Origin: an uncultured Ruminococcus sp.
Lineage (GTDB): Bacteria > Bacillota > Clostridia > Oscillospirales > Acutalibacteraceae
Direction of reading: 5' to 3'
Assembly (NCBI GenBank): GCA_902789345.1
Contig: CADANT010000001.1
Location: 124,001-188,000 of the forward strand
Length of the DNA stretch: 64,000 nt
Shown here: piece by piece, positions 52,546 to 59,294 of the stretch
Numbering within the stretch: the first letter of the stretch is position 1
Layout: the number at the start of each line of letters is the position of its first letter
Notes under the pieces: generated by a model
What the model was told of the DNA's origin: nothing
Database searches by the model: none
The model's input: only the letters and a program-made list of their open reading frames with translations
Position numbers and translations under genes: made by a program

Positions 52546-54264
52546 TTAGATACCCATTAATTTTTCTCCGGCTTCAACAAGCTGGTCGGCAATTTTTGTG
52601 GCAGATTCTTCATTTTCACCAACAGCTGTAATATACAGCTTTATTTTTGGCTCTGTACCACTAGGTCTAACGGTAATAGAACAGCCATCGTCAAGCATAA
52701 ATGCAATAACATTTGACTTTGGCAGTTTAATTTCAGCTGTAGTACCGTTTGCTTTGTCTGTTTTCAAACTTAGCTTATAGTCATTTACAACAGTAACCTT
52801 TCTGCCGCAAATTTCGTCCGGATGATTTTCACGAAGAGATGTCATTATGTCGCCCATTTTCTCTAAGCCGGCAGCACCGTCAAATTCAAAGCTGACTGTC
52901 TTGTTTTTGTAATAGCCGAACTCTTTGTAAAGCTCTGTAATAACATCGTCAAGTGACTTGCCCTTTGTTCTGTAGTAGGCCGCCATTTCGCAAATAAGCA
53001 TAGAAGCTACTACTGCGTCCTTATCTCTTACATATGTGCCTGCCAGATAGCCGTAGCTTTCCTCAAAGCCAAAGATATATCTTTCTTCCTCGCCTGCTTT
53101 TTCAAGCTCCAGAATCTGCTCGCCAATGTACTTAAAGCCTGTAAGTACATTTCTAAGCTCACAGCCGAACTTCTCACAAATTTTTGCAACAAGCTCTGTA
53201 GTAACTATTGTTTTAACTACAAACGGATTCTGCGGAAGATTGTTAAGAGCCTTTCTACAGGACAAAATGTAGTTTGTAAGCATAATGCCTGTTTCGTTGC
53301 CTGTCATAAGTCTGAAAGAGCCGTCCTTTAGCTTTACGGCAATACCCACTCTGTCAGAGTCAGGGTCTGTAGCAAGCAGTAGGTCAGGCTTTTCCTTTTC
53401 ACACAGGTCAAGTCCAAGCTGCAGTGCCTCTTTAATTTCAGGGTTAGGGTATGGACAGGTAGTAAAGTTGCCGTCAGGCATTTCCTGCTCCTTAACAACT
53501 ACCACATTGTCAACGCCTGTTTCGGCAAGAACTCTTCTTACAAGCTTATTTCCTGCACCGTTTAGCGGAGTGTAAACAACCTTTAATCCTGCGCCCTTAC
53601 AAATGCCAGGATTAACAGCCTGCTTCTTTACATTTTCAATGTAGCTGTCATATACAGTATCCTCTATATACTCAATGCTTCCATCTGCCAAGCCCTGCTC
53701 AAATTCAATTGTTTTAACATCGTTGAAAATGTCAATGCTCTGGATTTCGGAATAAACTGCGTCTGCGCTTTCGTCTGTCATCTGACAGCCGTCGCTGCCG
53801 TAGCACTTGTAGCCGTTGTATTTAGCCGGGTTGTGGCTTGCTGTAACCATAATACCTGCCTGGCACTTTAGCTCTCTTACACAGAAAGAAACAACAGGTG
53901 TAGGCTGAAGCTCTCTTGCAACATATGCCTTAATGCCGTTTGCCGCCAATACTCTGGCTGCTTCCTTTACAAAAACATCAGACTTAATTCTTGAGTCGCC
54001 TGCAATGGCAACTGATGCTTTGTCGTAGTTTTTCTTTAAATAATTAGCCAAGCCCTGTGTTGCATAGCGTACAACATATATATTCATTCTGTTTGTACCT
54101 GCGCCCAAAACACCTCTCAGACCGGCTGTACCAAACTCAAGCTCCCTGTAGAATCTGTCATAGATAGCGTCCTGGTCGTCCTTAATGCTTTCAAGCTCAG
54201 GAATAAGGTCAGGATCCTCCGTTGCATTTTTCAGCCATAGGTCATATAGTTGATTTGTATTCAT
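52546..54264 (-). CDS. Phosphoglucomutase/phosphomannomutase (PgcA type)
   Basis: An alpha-D-phosphohexomutase, 572 residues. I choose ATG 54264 (MNTNQLYDLWLKNATED), with AAGGAG upstream. Active-site phosphoserine loop in GIMVTASHNPAKYNGYK, metal loop DPDSDRVG, the sugar-binding GFEESYGYL and phosphate-binding RPSGTEPKIKLY are all present. It converts glucose-6-phosphate and glucose-1-phosphate, so it can feed the glg operon and cell-surface glycans. A promoter lies at 54333-54361. Confidence 0.95.
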   Translation of the reverse strand: MNTNQLYDLWLKNATEDPDLIPELESIKDDQDAIYDRFYRELEFGTAGLRGVLGAGTNRMNIYVVRYATQGLANYLKKNYDKASVAIAGDSRIKSDVFVKEAARVLAANGIKAYVARELQPTPVVSFCVRELKCQAGIMVTASHNPAKYNGYKCYGSDGCQMTDESADAVYSEIQSIDIFNDVKTIEFEQGLADGSIEYIEDTVYDSYIENVKKQAVNPGICKGAGLKVVYTPLNGAGNKLVRRVLAETGVDNVVVVKEQEMPDGNFTTCPYPNPEIKEALQLGLDLCEKEKPDLLLATDPDSDRVGIAVKLKDGSFRLMTGNETGIMLTNYILSCRKALNNLPQNPFVVKTIVTTELVAKICEKFGCELRNVLTGFKYIGEQILELEKAGEEERYIFGFEESYGYLAGTYVRDKDAVVASMLICEMAAYYRTKGKSLDDVITELYKEFGYYKNKTVSFEFDGAAGLEKMGDIMTSLRENHPDEICGRKVTVVNDYKLSLKTDKANGTTAEIKLPKSNVIAFMLDDGCSITVRPSGTEPKIKLYITAVGENEESATKIADQLVEAGEKLMGI

Positions 54265-54332
54265 TTTCAGCACTCCTTACTAAAAAATATGAAAAGCATA
54301 AATGTGAACAGTCGATTCACCAATACTGTTTT

Positions 54333-54361
54333 ATAGTACCATAATAGAGCAGGAATTTCAA
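54333..54361 (-). promoter_or_regulatory. Promoter of the phosphohexomutase gene
   Basis: On the minus strand: -35 TTGAAA (54356-54361), 17-bp spacer, -10 TACTAT (54333-54338). Confidence 0.55.
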
Positions 54362-54397
54362 TATTTTTTACATATAAAGGTAATGTATAAAATAAAA

Positions 54398-54426
54398 AAG
54401 CCACACCGCCGCTAAGCAGTGTGGTT
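54398..54426 (-). terminator. Terminator after acpP
   Basis: On the minus strand AACCACACTGC pairs with GCGGTGTGGCTT (one G-U), followed by TTTTTATT. Confidence 0.85.
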
Positions 54427-54449
54427 ATATACAGAACATAGGTTATAAA

Positions 54450-54677
54450 TTACTTGTGCTCCTCGATATACTTTACAAGGTCGCCTACAGTCTTTAGGTT
54501 CTCGATTTCTGTATCAGGAACTTCAACCTCAAACTCGTCCTCGATTGTCATAAGCAAATCAACAACATCAAGTGAATCAGCGCCTAGGTCGTCTTGAATA
54601 GTTGTTTCTGCTGTAATTGAATCCTCTTCTGCGTCAAACTGGTCAGCCAAAATAGCCTTTACCTTTTCTAGTACCAT
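54450..54677 (-). CDS. acpP: Acyl carrier protein
   Basis: A 75-residue acidic four-helix protein that carries acyl groups in fatty-acid synthesis. The phosphopantetheine site Ser is in DDLGADSLDVVDLLM; the rest (EDEFEVEVPDTEIENLKTVGDLVKYIEE) is typical. AGGAGG precedes the ATG. It is transcribed alone, away from the fab genes, with a hairpin (GTGG-GGGTTTGT-CCAC, about 54735-54753) in its leader. Confidence 0.97.
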   Translation of the reverse strand: MVLEKVKAILADQFDAEEDSITAETTIQDDLGADSLDVVDLLMTIEDEFEVEVPDTEIENLKTVGDLVKYIEEHK

Positions 54678-54917
54678 AATTAAGTCCTCCTAAAAAATTT
54701 TTGTTTATACCTACTAATGCACAGCCTGCGGTGGACAAACCCACCACTTTTTGGTACAATATAAACGGTGTACCTGTGTACACAATGTAAGTAAATTAAG
54801 TACAGAATTATATTATTGGTAATTTGCGACTTTGTCAATATATATTTTGCTTTTTTTTCAAAAATTCCAACTTTTGATGAACTTGCACTAAAAATAAATA
54901 GAAATGAGGTTTTATCT

Positions 54918-55838
54918 ATGTCAAAAAAAGAATATGCAGTTATTGGTCACCCTATTGGTCATACCATGTCACCGTTTATACACAACAGGCTGTTTGAGCT
55001 GTCAGGCGTTGACGCCCAATACTCGGTAATTGATGTAGAATCGGAACAGCTTGCAAAGGAATACCGTGAGAAGCTTTCTAAGCTTGACGGCTTTAACATT
55101 ACCATTCCACATAAATCCGCTATTATTCCGTTGCTTTCGTCACTGGACAAAAAAGCAGAACTGTATGGCAGTGTAAATACAGTAGACGCAAACGGAAAAG
55201 GCTACACAACAGACCCTGACGGCTTTTTGCAGGCACTAAAGAGCAACGGCATACCTGTAGACGGCAATGTTGTTATTTTGGGCACAGGCGGCGTAGCAAG
55301 AACTATGGCGTTTGAGGCGGCTAAGGCCGGTGCGGCTATTACTATAGCTGTAAGACACGAGGATATTCATATGGTTTCTGCCCTTGCCTGCGAAATTATG
55401 GAAAAAACAATTCATCCTTGCATTTCTACCTGCTACATTGACAGACTAACCCATGTAGATAAAACCATTGACCTGTTGGTAAACGCAACACCTCTTGGTA
55501 TGTACCCAAATGTTGACGCTATGCCTGTAGGCGAGGATATTATTAAAAACTGCGACGCAGTATTTGACGCTGTGTACAATCCTTTGGAAACAAAGCTTGT
55601 TAAAACGGCAAAGGCACTGGGCAAAAAGGCTGTAGGCGGTATGTCTATGCTTGTATGGCAGGCCGTAGTTTCTCACCAAATTTGGGACGGCTCTACATAC
55701 GATGTTAAAGACATTGAACAGATTTGCACACACAGACGCATCTCAGGAGCTGAAAAAGAAATTCTAATACAGGTGATATTATGGGAAAAAGCAATATTGT
55801 TTTGTGCGGTTTTATGGGCTGCGGAAAAACAACGGTAG
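54918..55838 (+). CDS. aroE: Shikimate dehydrogenase AroE, probable frameshift near the C terminus
   Basis: Reduces 3-dehydroshikimate with NADPH. I choose ATG 54918 (MSKKEYAVIGHPIGHT), with ATGAGG upstream. Motifs: IGHTMSPFIHN, catalytic Lys/Asp in NITIPHKSAI and NTVDANGKGYTTDPDGF, the NADP fold VVILGTGGVARTMAF and the VNATPLGMYPN and GGMSMLVWQAV motifs. As read the protein runs 24 residues further into a hydrophobic end that overlaps aroK by 58 bases. In another frame, starting from the CACACACA run at 55730-55737, the end would be DASQELKKKF and stop at 55767, before the aroK ribosome site. A 2-base loss in the CA run is the likely cause. Confidence 0.93.
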   Translation: MSKKEYAVIGHPIGHTMSPFIHNRLFELSGVDAQYSVIDVESEQLAKEYREKLSKLDGFNITIPHKSAIIPLLSSLDKKAELYGSVNTVDANGKGYTTDPDGFLQALKSNGIPVDGNVVILGTGGVARTMAFEAAKAGAAITIAVRHEDIHMVSALACEIMEKTIHPCISTCYIDRLTHVDKTIDLLVNATPLGMYPNVDAMPVGEDIIKNCDAVFDAVYNPLETKLVKTAKALGKKAVGGMSMLVWQAVVSHQIWDGSTYDVKDIEQICTHRRISGAEKEILIQVILWEKAILFCAVLWAAEKQR

Positions 55839-56290
55839 GCAAACAGCTTGCCAAAATAACCAATATGGACTACATAGACCTTGACCAATACATAGAACAG
55901 CAGCAAAACACAACTATAAGCAATATATTTGCACAGTACGGCGAGGAATACTTTAGAGATTTAGAGCACAACGCCGCCAAAGAGCTTAGCCAAAAGCAGG
56001 GCTGTATTATAGCCGCAGGAGGCGGCACACTGCTGTACAAAAGGAATGTACAGGCTCTAAAGCAAAGCGGTACGGTGGTACTGCTGAATGTGCCGCTGAA
56101 CACCATTAAGCATAGGTTGCGCTATGACAAAAAACGGCCTTTACTGCAAAGGCCGGACAAGGACAAGGTTATGGAGGAAATGTACAACAGCCGTTTGCCG
56201 CTGTACAGGCAGGCAAGCGATGTAGTAATAAACGCCAACAAATCCCCCCTTGCCACAGCCGAGGAAATAAAGGCACAGCTTTTAAAATAA
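55781..56290 (+). CDS. aroK: Shikimate kinase
   Basis: Phosphorylates shikimate in aromatic amino-acid synthesis; 169 residues. P-loop GFMGCGKTTVGKQLA, the shikimate-binding Asp in YIDLDQYIE, the AAGGGTLLYKRN motif and the lid region RPLLQRPDKDK are intact. AGGTGATATT precedes the ATG. It follows aroE and is translated from within the extra, probably frameshifted tail of aroE. Confidence 0.96.
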   Translation: MGKSNIVLCGFMGCGKTTVGKQLAKITNMDYIDLDQYIEQQQNTTISNIFAQYGEEYFRDLEHNAAKELSQKQGCIIAAGGGTLLYKRNVQALKQSGTVVLLNVPLNTIKHRLRYDKKRPLLQRPDKDKVMEEMYNSRLPLYRQASDVVINANKSPLATAEEIKAQLLK

Positions 56291-56346
56291 GCACAACAGC
56301 TATAAAAATTTGTGTTTCAACACAATATATTACCCGACAACAGAAG

Positions 56347-56389
56347 AGCAGTACCCGATGATTTTCTAAAATAATCACCGGGTACTGCT
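56347..56389. terminator. Bidirectional terminator between aroK and surface-protein gene
   Basis: AGCAGTACCCG (56347-56357) and CGGGTACTGCT (56379-56389) pair, extended by TGATTTT and AAAATAATCA; T-rich on the plus side. Confidence 0.9.
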
Positions 56390-56430
56390 TTAATTATTAT
56401 TTATTACTGCCTGCGTTGCCTATGGGGAAA

Positions 56431-57423
56431 TTATTTGTTTACGAGCTTTCTGCGAACAAGCATAGTTATCCATGCACCAAGTGCAACAGTTGCCAGTGCA
56501 CCTGCTGTAACAAACGGAACACCGCCCGTTGCAACTACGCCCTTGCCGTCTTTGCCCACTGTACTGTCACCGTTTGAATTAGAACCACCGTTACCGTTTT
56601 TATTATTAATTACACTATCAGGTGTAGCCGGCTTTGTAGGAGCAGGCGTTGGGTCTGTTGTATTCGGTGTTGGTGTTGGTGTCGGTGTCGGTGTTGGCGG
56701 CTCTGTTGGGCCCGGTGTTGGTGTTGGTGTTGGAGCTGTTGGCGGCTCTGTTGGGCCCGGTGTTGGAGCTGTTGGTGGCTCTGTTGGATCCGGTGTTGGG
56801 TCTGTTGGTGGCTCAGTTGTAGAACCGTTGCTTGTAAAGTATGCGTTGTCAAGTACTATACTACCACCAAATCTAAGGCTGTTAAAAATAAAGCTTATCT
56901 TAAATGTTATTTCTTGTGCATTAGTTGTATCAACATTTATATCTCTTTCCGGGGAATTACCACTAACATCTGTACTATAAACTACTGTATCATCACAGAT
57001 AATATCTAAACTGAAAGTATCAGCGATATTATTACCATGCAATAAATGAGCCTTAAAATTATTATACTTTCCGTTTAGGTCATATGATACAGAAAAATAT
57101 GTTCCTTTATCATTTTGCATACTTTCCGGATAATCTTCCCTAGCAGCTGTTAAATGAAACAGTTTTCCGTATTTTACATTATAATATTTACCACCGTTTG
57201 TCGAAGTATAAATTTCGCCTTCGTAATTTTGAAATCCATTCTTACCTGCATATTCTGGAAGAATTGAATAATTTACTAAATCATGGTAGTTCATATCCCA
57301 CAAGTATGTCTTTTTGGTATCTGCGGCACTTGCACCAACAACAGAGATTCCTGCAACCATTACAGTAACCATAAGAATTACCAAAAGCTGTTTTAGTAAA
57401 CTTGTTTTTTGTTTTGTTTTCAT
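56431..57423 (-). CDS. Putative surface protein with Pro/Thr repeat stalk, predicted phase-variable
   Basis: A 330-residue exported protein of unknown function. Signal peptide at 1-33 (LLVILMVTVMVAGISVVGASAA), an extracellular domain of about 170 residues with beta-rich character (SVSYDLNGKYNNFKAHLLHG), then a stalk of TPTPTP and GPTEPPT repeats (about 205-265), an Asn/Gly-rich spacer and a C-terminal helix AGALATVALGAWITMLV with RRKLVNK as stop-transfer. There is no LPxTG motif; it is held by the helix. AGGAGAG precedes the ATG. I see no good promoter in the 290 bases up to the left inverted repeat of the recombinase switch, which fits expression only after inversion. Confidence 0.82.
   Translation of the reverse strand: MKTKQKTSLLKQLLVILMVTVMVAGISVVGASAADTKKTYLWDMNYHDLVNYSILPEYAGKNGFQNYEGEIYTSTNGGKYYNVKYGKLFHLTAAREDYPESMQNDKGTYFSVSYDLNGKYNNFKAHLLHGNNIADTFSLDIICDDTVVYSTDVSGNSPERDINVDTTNAQEITFKISFIFNSLRFGGSIVLDNAYFTSNGSTTEPPTDPTPDPTEPPTAPTPGPTEPPTAPTPTPTPGPTEPPTPTPTPTPTPNTTDPTPAPTKPATPDSVINNKNGNGGSNSNGDSTVGKDGKGVVATGGVPFVTAGALATVALGAWITMLVRRKLVNK
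56640..56820 (-). repeat. Pro/Thr-coding short repeats
   Basis: Hexamers such as ACACCAACACCG and units coding GPTEPPTAPT recur. Such low-complexity repeats can change number by slippage, altering stalk length. Confidence 0.7.
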
Positions 57424-57464
57424 TTTGCTCTCTCCTATCTTAATAAATTTTTATTTGGAAAATT

Positions 57465-57590
57465 TGCAAGCCCTTTGTAATATACAGGCCGGCTTTGGTA
57501 CAGCCTTTTAAAGGCTGTAGGGCTTGCCGCAGCTTAAAATGCGGTTTTGCCGTTATGCACTGTACACAATAAATACTGTACCAACCGCAA
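57465..57590 (-). promoter_or_regulatory. Structured leader of the surface-protein gene
   Basis: On the minus strand the leader has TACAGCC-TTTAAAA-GGCTGTA (about 57499-57519), enclosed by GCAAGCCC/GGGCTTGC, and a CCGCA/TGCGG hairpin upstream. GGTACAG about 60 bases earlier can pair with CTGTACC of the central hairpin instead. The alternative pairings suggest a possible control element; I cannot assign a riboswitch class. Confidence 0.4.
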
Positions 57591-57712
57591 TTCAGCCAAC
57601 CACCCTGCCGTTATAACCTCCCTTATTAAAAAATTTATAACTTTTTTTGCGAATACTCTTTACAAAGTCTGCAAAAACTGTTATCATAGGCAATAATAAA
57701 TTTGAAATATAA

Positions 57713-57742
57713 TTTTTCGTGAAGTATATAACTAAACGAAAA
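57713..57742. repeat. Left arm of the 30-bp perfect inverted repeat
   Basis: TTTTTCGTGAAGTATATAAC and the next ten bases are the exact reverse complement of 59077-59106. It directly follows the recombinase terminator and lies 290 bases upstream of the surface-protein start codon. Confidence 0.95.
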
Positions 57743-57783
57743 CCGCTGTAAATTCCCATAAAAACGGAAATTACAGCGGTTTT
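57739..57783 (-). terminator. Terminator of the recombinase gene
   Basis: On the minus strand AAAACCGCTGTAATTTCC pairs with GGAATTTACAGCGGTTTT (one mismatch); its distal T's are shared with the left inverted repeat. Confidence 0.88.
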
Positions 57784-57800
57784 ACCACTTTTTTGACCAC

Positions 57801-58901
57801 TTATAGATTTGCTAAAAGTTCAAGCTTGTTAATCTGTTTTTTCTTTTGTTCGTCACTTGAATGAACATACTTTTCAAGGGTAATGTTTACAGAGGCATGT
57901 CCCAGTATTTCGCTTAAGCTTTTTATATCTACACCTTTTTCTATTGCTCTGGTGGCAAAGGTGTGCCTTAATGCGTGAAAGTTTATATACTCTACCCCTG
58001 CTTTTTCCAGTATCTTTTTGTATCTGTACTGGTAACATCTAGGCTCAATATAATTCATATTTTTTGAGAGGAAATAATAATTGTTATTGCCTGCAGGGAT
58101 ATACTGTTTCAGCAGTGCCGCAACAAAACTGGGTATAGGCACTACTCTAACAGAGCATTGTGACTTTGGGGCATCTACTATAACTTTTGTTTTTGCCTTG
58201 GCGGTACTGTCTGTGTTTTTTATTCGCTGCACAGCCTTGTCCACCATCAGGGTTTCCATTTCCATATTAATATCAGAGCATTTTAAGGCACACACTTCAC
58301 CTATTCTAAGCCCCGTGTATAAGCACAGCAAAACGCCGAGGGTATCTGTACTGCAATTTCTAAGCAAATAATTCTCCAGCTTTGCCTGTTCTTCCAAAGA
58401 AAACACAGCCACCTTGTCAGAGCTTTTCTTGAATTTACAGCTGTTAAGCTTTAGGTTACAGTTGTAATAACGGTTTGCATAGTCCACCACAGCCCGAAAC
58501 ACCGCCGTAATATCCTTTAGCGTTTTAGGTGAAAGGTAGCTGTACCTTTCTGTAATGCTGTCAATGCTGTTTTCGTTAAGCTTGGAAAGCTTTGCTTCTT
58601 CAAAGCAAGGAATAATGTATTTTTCTGTAATGTAAAGATATTTAGAATATGTCGACTCCTTTACGCCGTGCTTAACCTTACTTAGCCAACCGTAACAGCA
58701 ACTTTTAAAGTCGGTATCTGCCTTAGCTTGGGTTACATTATTGGAATTAAGCTGTATGTTTTGCAGCTTTTCCCTAACCTCTTTATAGGTTTTTGCGTAC
58801 ACTGATGAATACTTTATTTTTCCTTTGTCGTCATATCCCTTAAAATATCTTCCTTCCCAGCGTCCGTCTTTTCGTTTGTAAATGTTTTGTCCTACTCTCA
58901 T
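57801..58901 (-). CDS. Tyrosine recombinase inside an invertible segment
   Basis: A phage-integrase-family site-specific recombinase of 366 residues. I choose ATG 58901 (MRVGQNIYKRKDGRWEGRY), with AAAGGTAG upstream. It has the AP2-like N-terminal arm-binding module (about 5-50), the core-binding domain (about 60-160) and the catalytic domain with Arg in YTGLRIGEVC, Lys region, HALRHTFATRA (His and Arg), His in LGHASVNITL and Tyr nucleophile in YVHSSDEQ. Direct repeats of CTGACCA (58927-58945, and TGACCAC at 57794) flank the gene and may be arm sites. It is bracketed by the 30-bp inverted repeat, with no other mobile-element genes, so inversion rather than integration is the likely reaction. 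Confidence 0.92.
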   Translation of the reverse strand: MRVGQNIYKRKDGRWEGRYFKGYDDKGKIKYSSVYAKTYKEVREKLQNIQLNSNNVTQAKADTDFKSCCYGWLSKVKHGVKESTYSKYLYITEKYIIPCFEEAKLSKLNENSIDSITERYSYLSPKTLKDITAVFRAVVDYANRYYNCNLKLNSCKFKKSSDKVAVFSLEEQAKLENYLLRNCSTDTLGVLLCLYTGLRIGEVCALKCSDINMEMETLMVDKAVQRIKNTDSTAKAKTKVIVDAPKSQCSVRVVPIPSFVAALLKQYIPAGNNNYYFLSKNMNYIEPRCYQYRYKKILEKAGVEYINFHALRHTFATRAIEKGVDIKSLSEILGHASVNITLEKYVHSSDEQKKKQINKLELLANL

Positions 58902-59023
58902 AAAACCACTACCTTTAAATAATATGCTGACCATTTATCTGACCACAATAATTTGATAAAAAGGCAATATTTACGAGTAAAATTACAATATTAAAAATCA
59001 ACATAAAAACATTATAAATTTAG

Positions 59024-59052
59024 TTGACATATTTCCGTAAGAATGATATTAT
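59024..59052 (+). promoter_or_regulatory. Outward promoter at the edge of the invertible segment
   Basis: -35 TTGACA (59024-59029), 17-bp spacer, -10 TATTAT (59047-59052). It points right, across the right inverted repeat, into a terminator. If the segment inverts it would point left into the surface-protein gene. Confidence 0.85.
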
Positions 59053-59076
59053 ATACTTATAAATTCAGAAATAATC

Positions 59077-59106
59077 TTTTCGTTTAGTTATATACTTCAC
59101 GAAAAA
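59077..59106. repeat. Right arm of the 30-bp perfect inverted repeat
   Basis: TTTTCGTTTAGTTATATACT and the next ten bases are the exact reverse complement of 57713-57742. Flanking bases do not match, which fixes the repeat at 30 bp. Confidence 0.95.
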
Positions 59107-59146
59107 GGGCAGTAATTTTACATTAGCAGAGTTATTGCCTTTTTTG
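59102..59146 (+). terminator. Terminator facing the outward promoter
   Basis: AAAAAGGGCAGTAA (59102-59115) pairs with TTATTGCCTTTTTT (59132-59145) over 14 positions with two G-U pairs. Its first five bases are part of the right inverted repeat. Confidence 0.85.
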
Positions 59147-59228
59147 TATTATACTATATTTACCATTCTTTTGTGAAGATATATTTGCATATTTTTCATT
59201 AACTGTTTAATAAAACCAAAGCCTAACA

Positions 59229-59275
59229 AAAAAGGTCACAGCCGTTTGCGTACACAAGCAGGCTGTGACCTTTTT
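59229..59275 (-). terminator. Terminator of the FtsW-PBP operon
   Basis: AAAAAGGTCACAGCC (59229-59243) and GGCTGTGACCTTTTT (59261-59275) form a perfect 15-bp stem; TTTTTTG follows on the minus strand. Confidence 0.92.
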
Positions 59276-59294
59276 ATTATTTTATTATTTGTTT

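Noticed and set aside
56435..56980. Plus-strand Val/Gly-rich frame opposite the surface-protein stalk
   Set aside because: It is the complement of Pro/Thr repeats and has no start context.
57465..57590. Class I c-di-GMP riboswitch before the surface-protein gene
   Set aside because: GGCAAA- and CAAAGCC-like strings occur, but the conserved order, tetraloop and GGGACGCAAAGCC core are not met; kept only as an unspecified structured leader.
57801..58901. Prophage or integrative element around the tyrosine recombinase
   Set aside because: No phage, conjugation or excisionase genes are present, and the flanking repeats are inverted, not direct.
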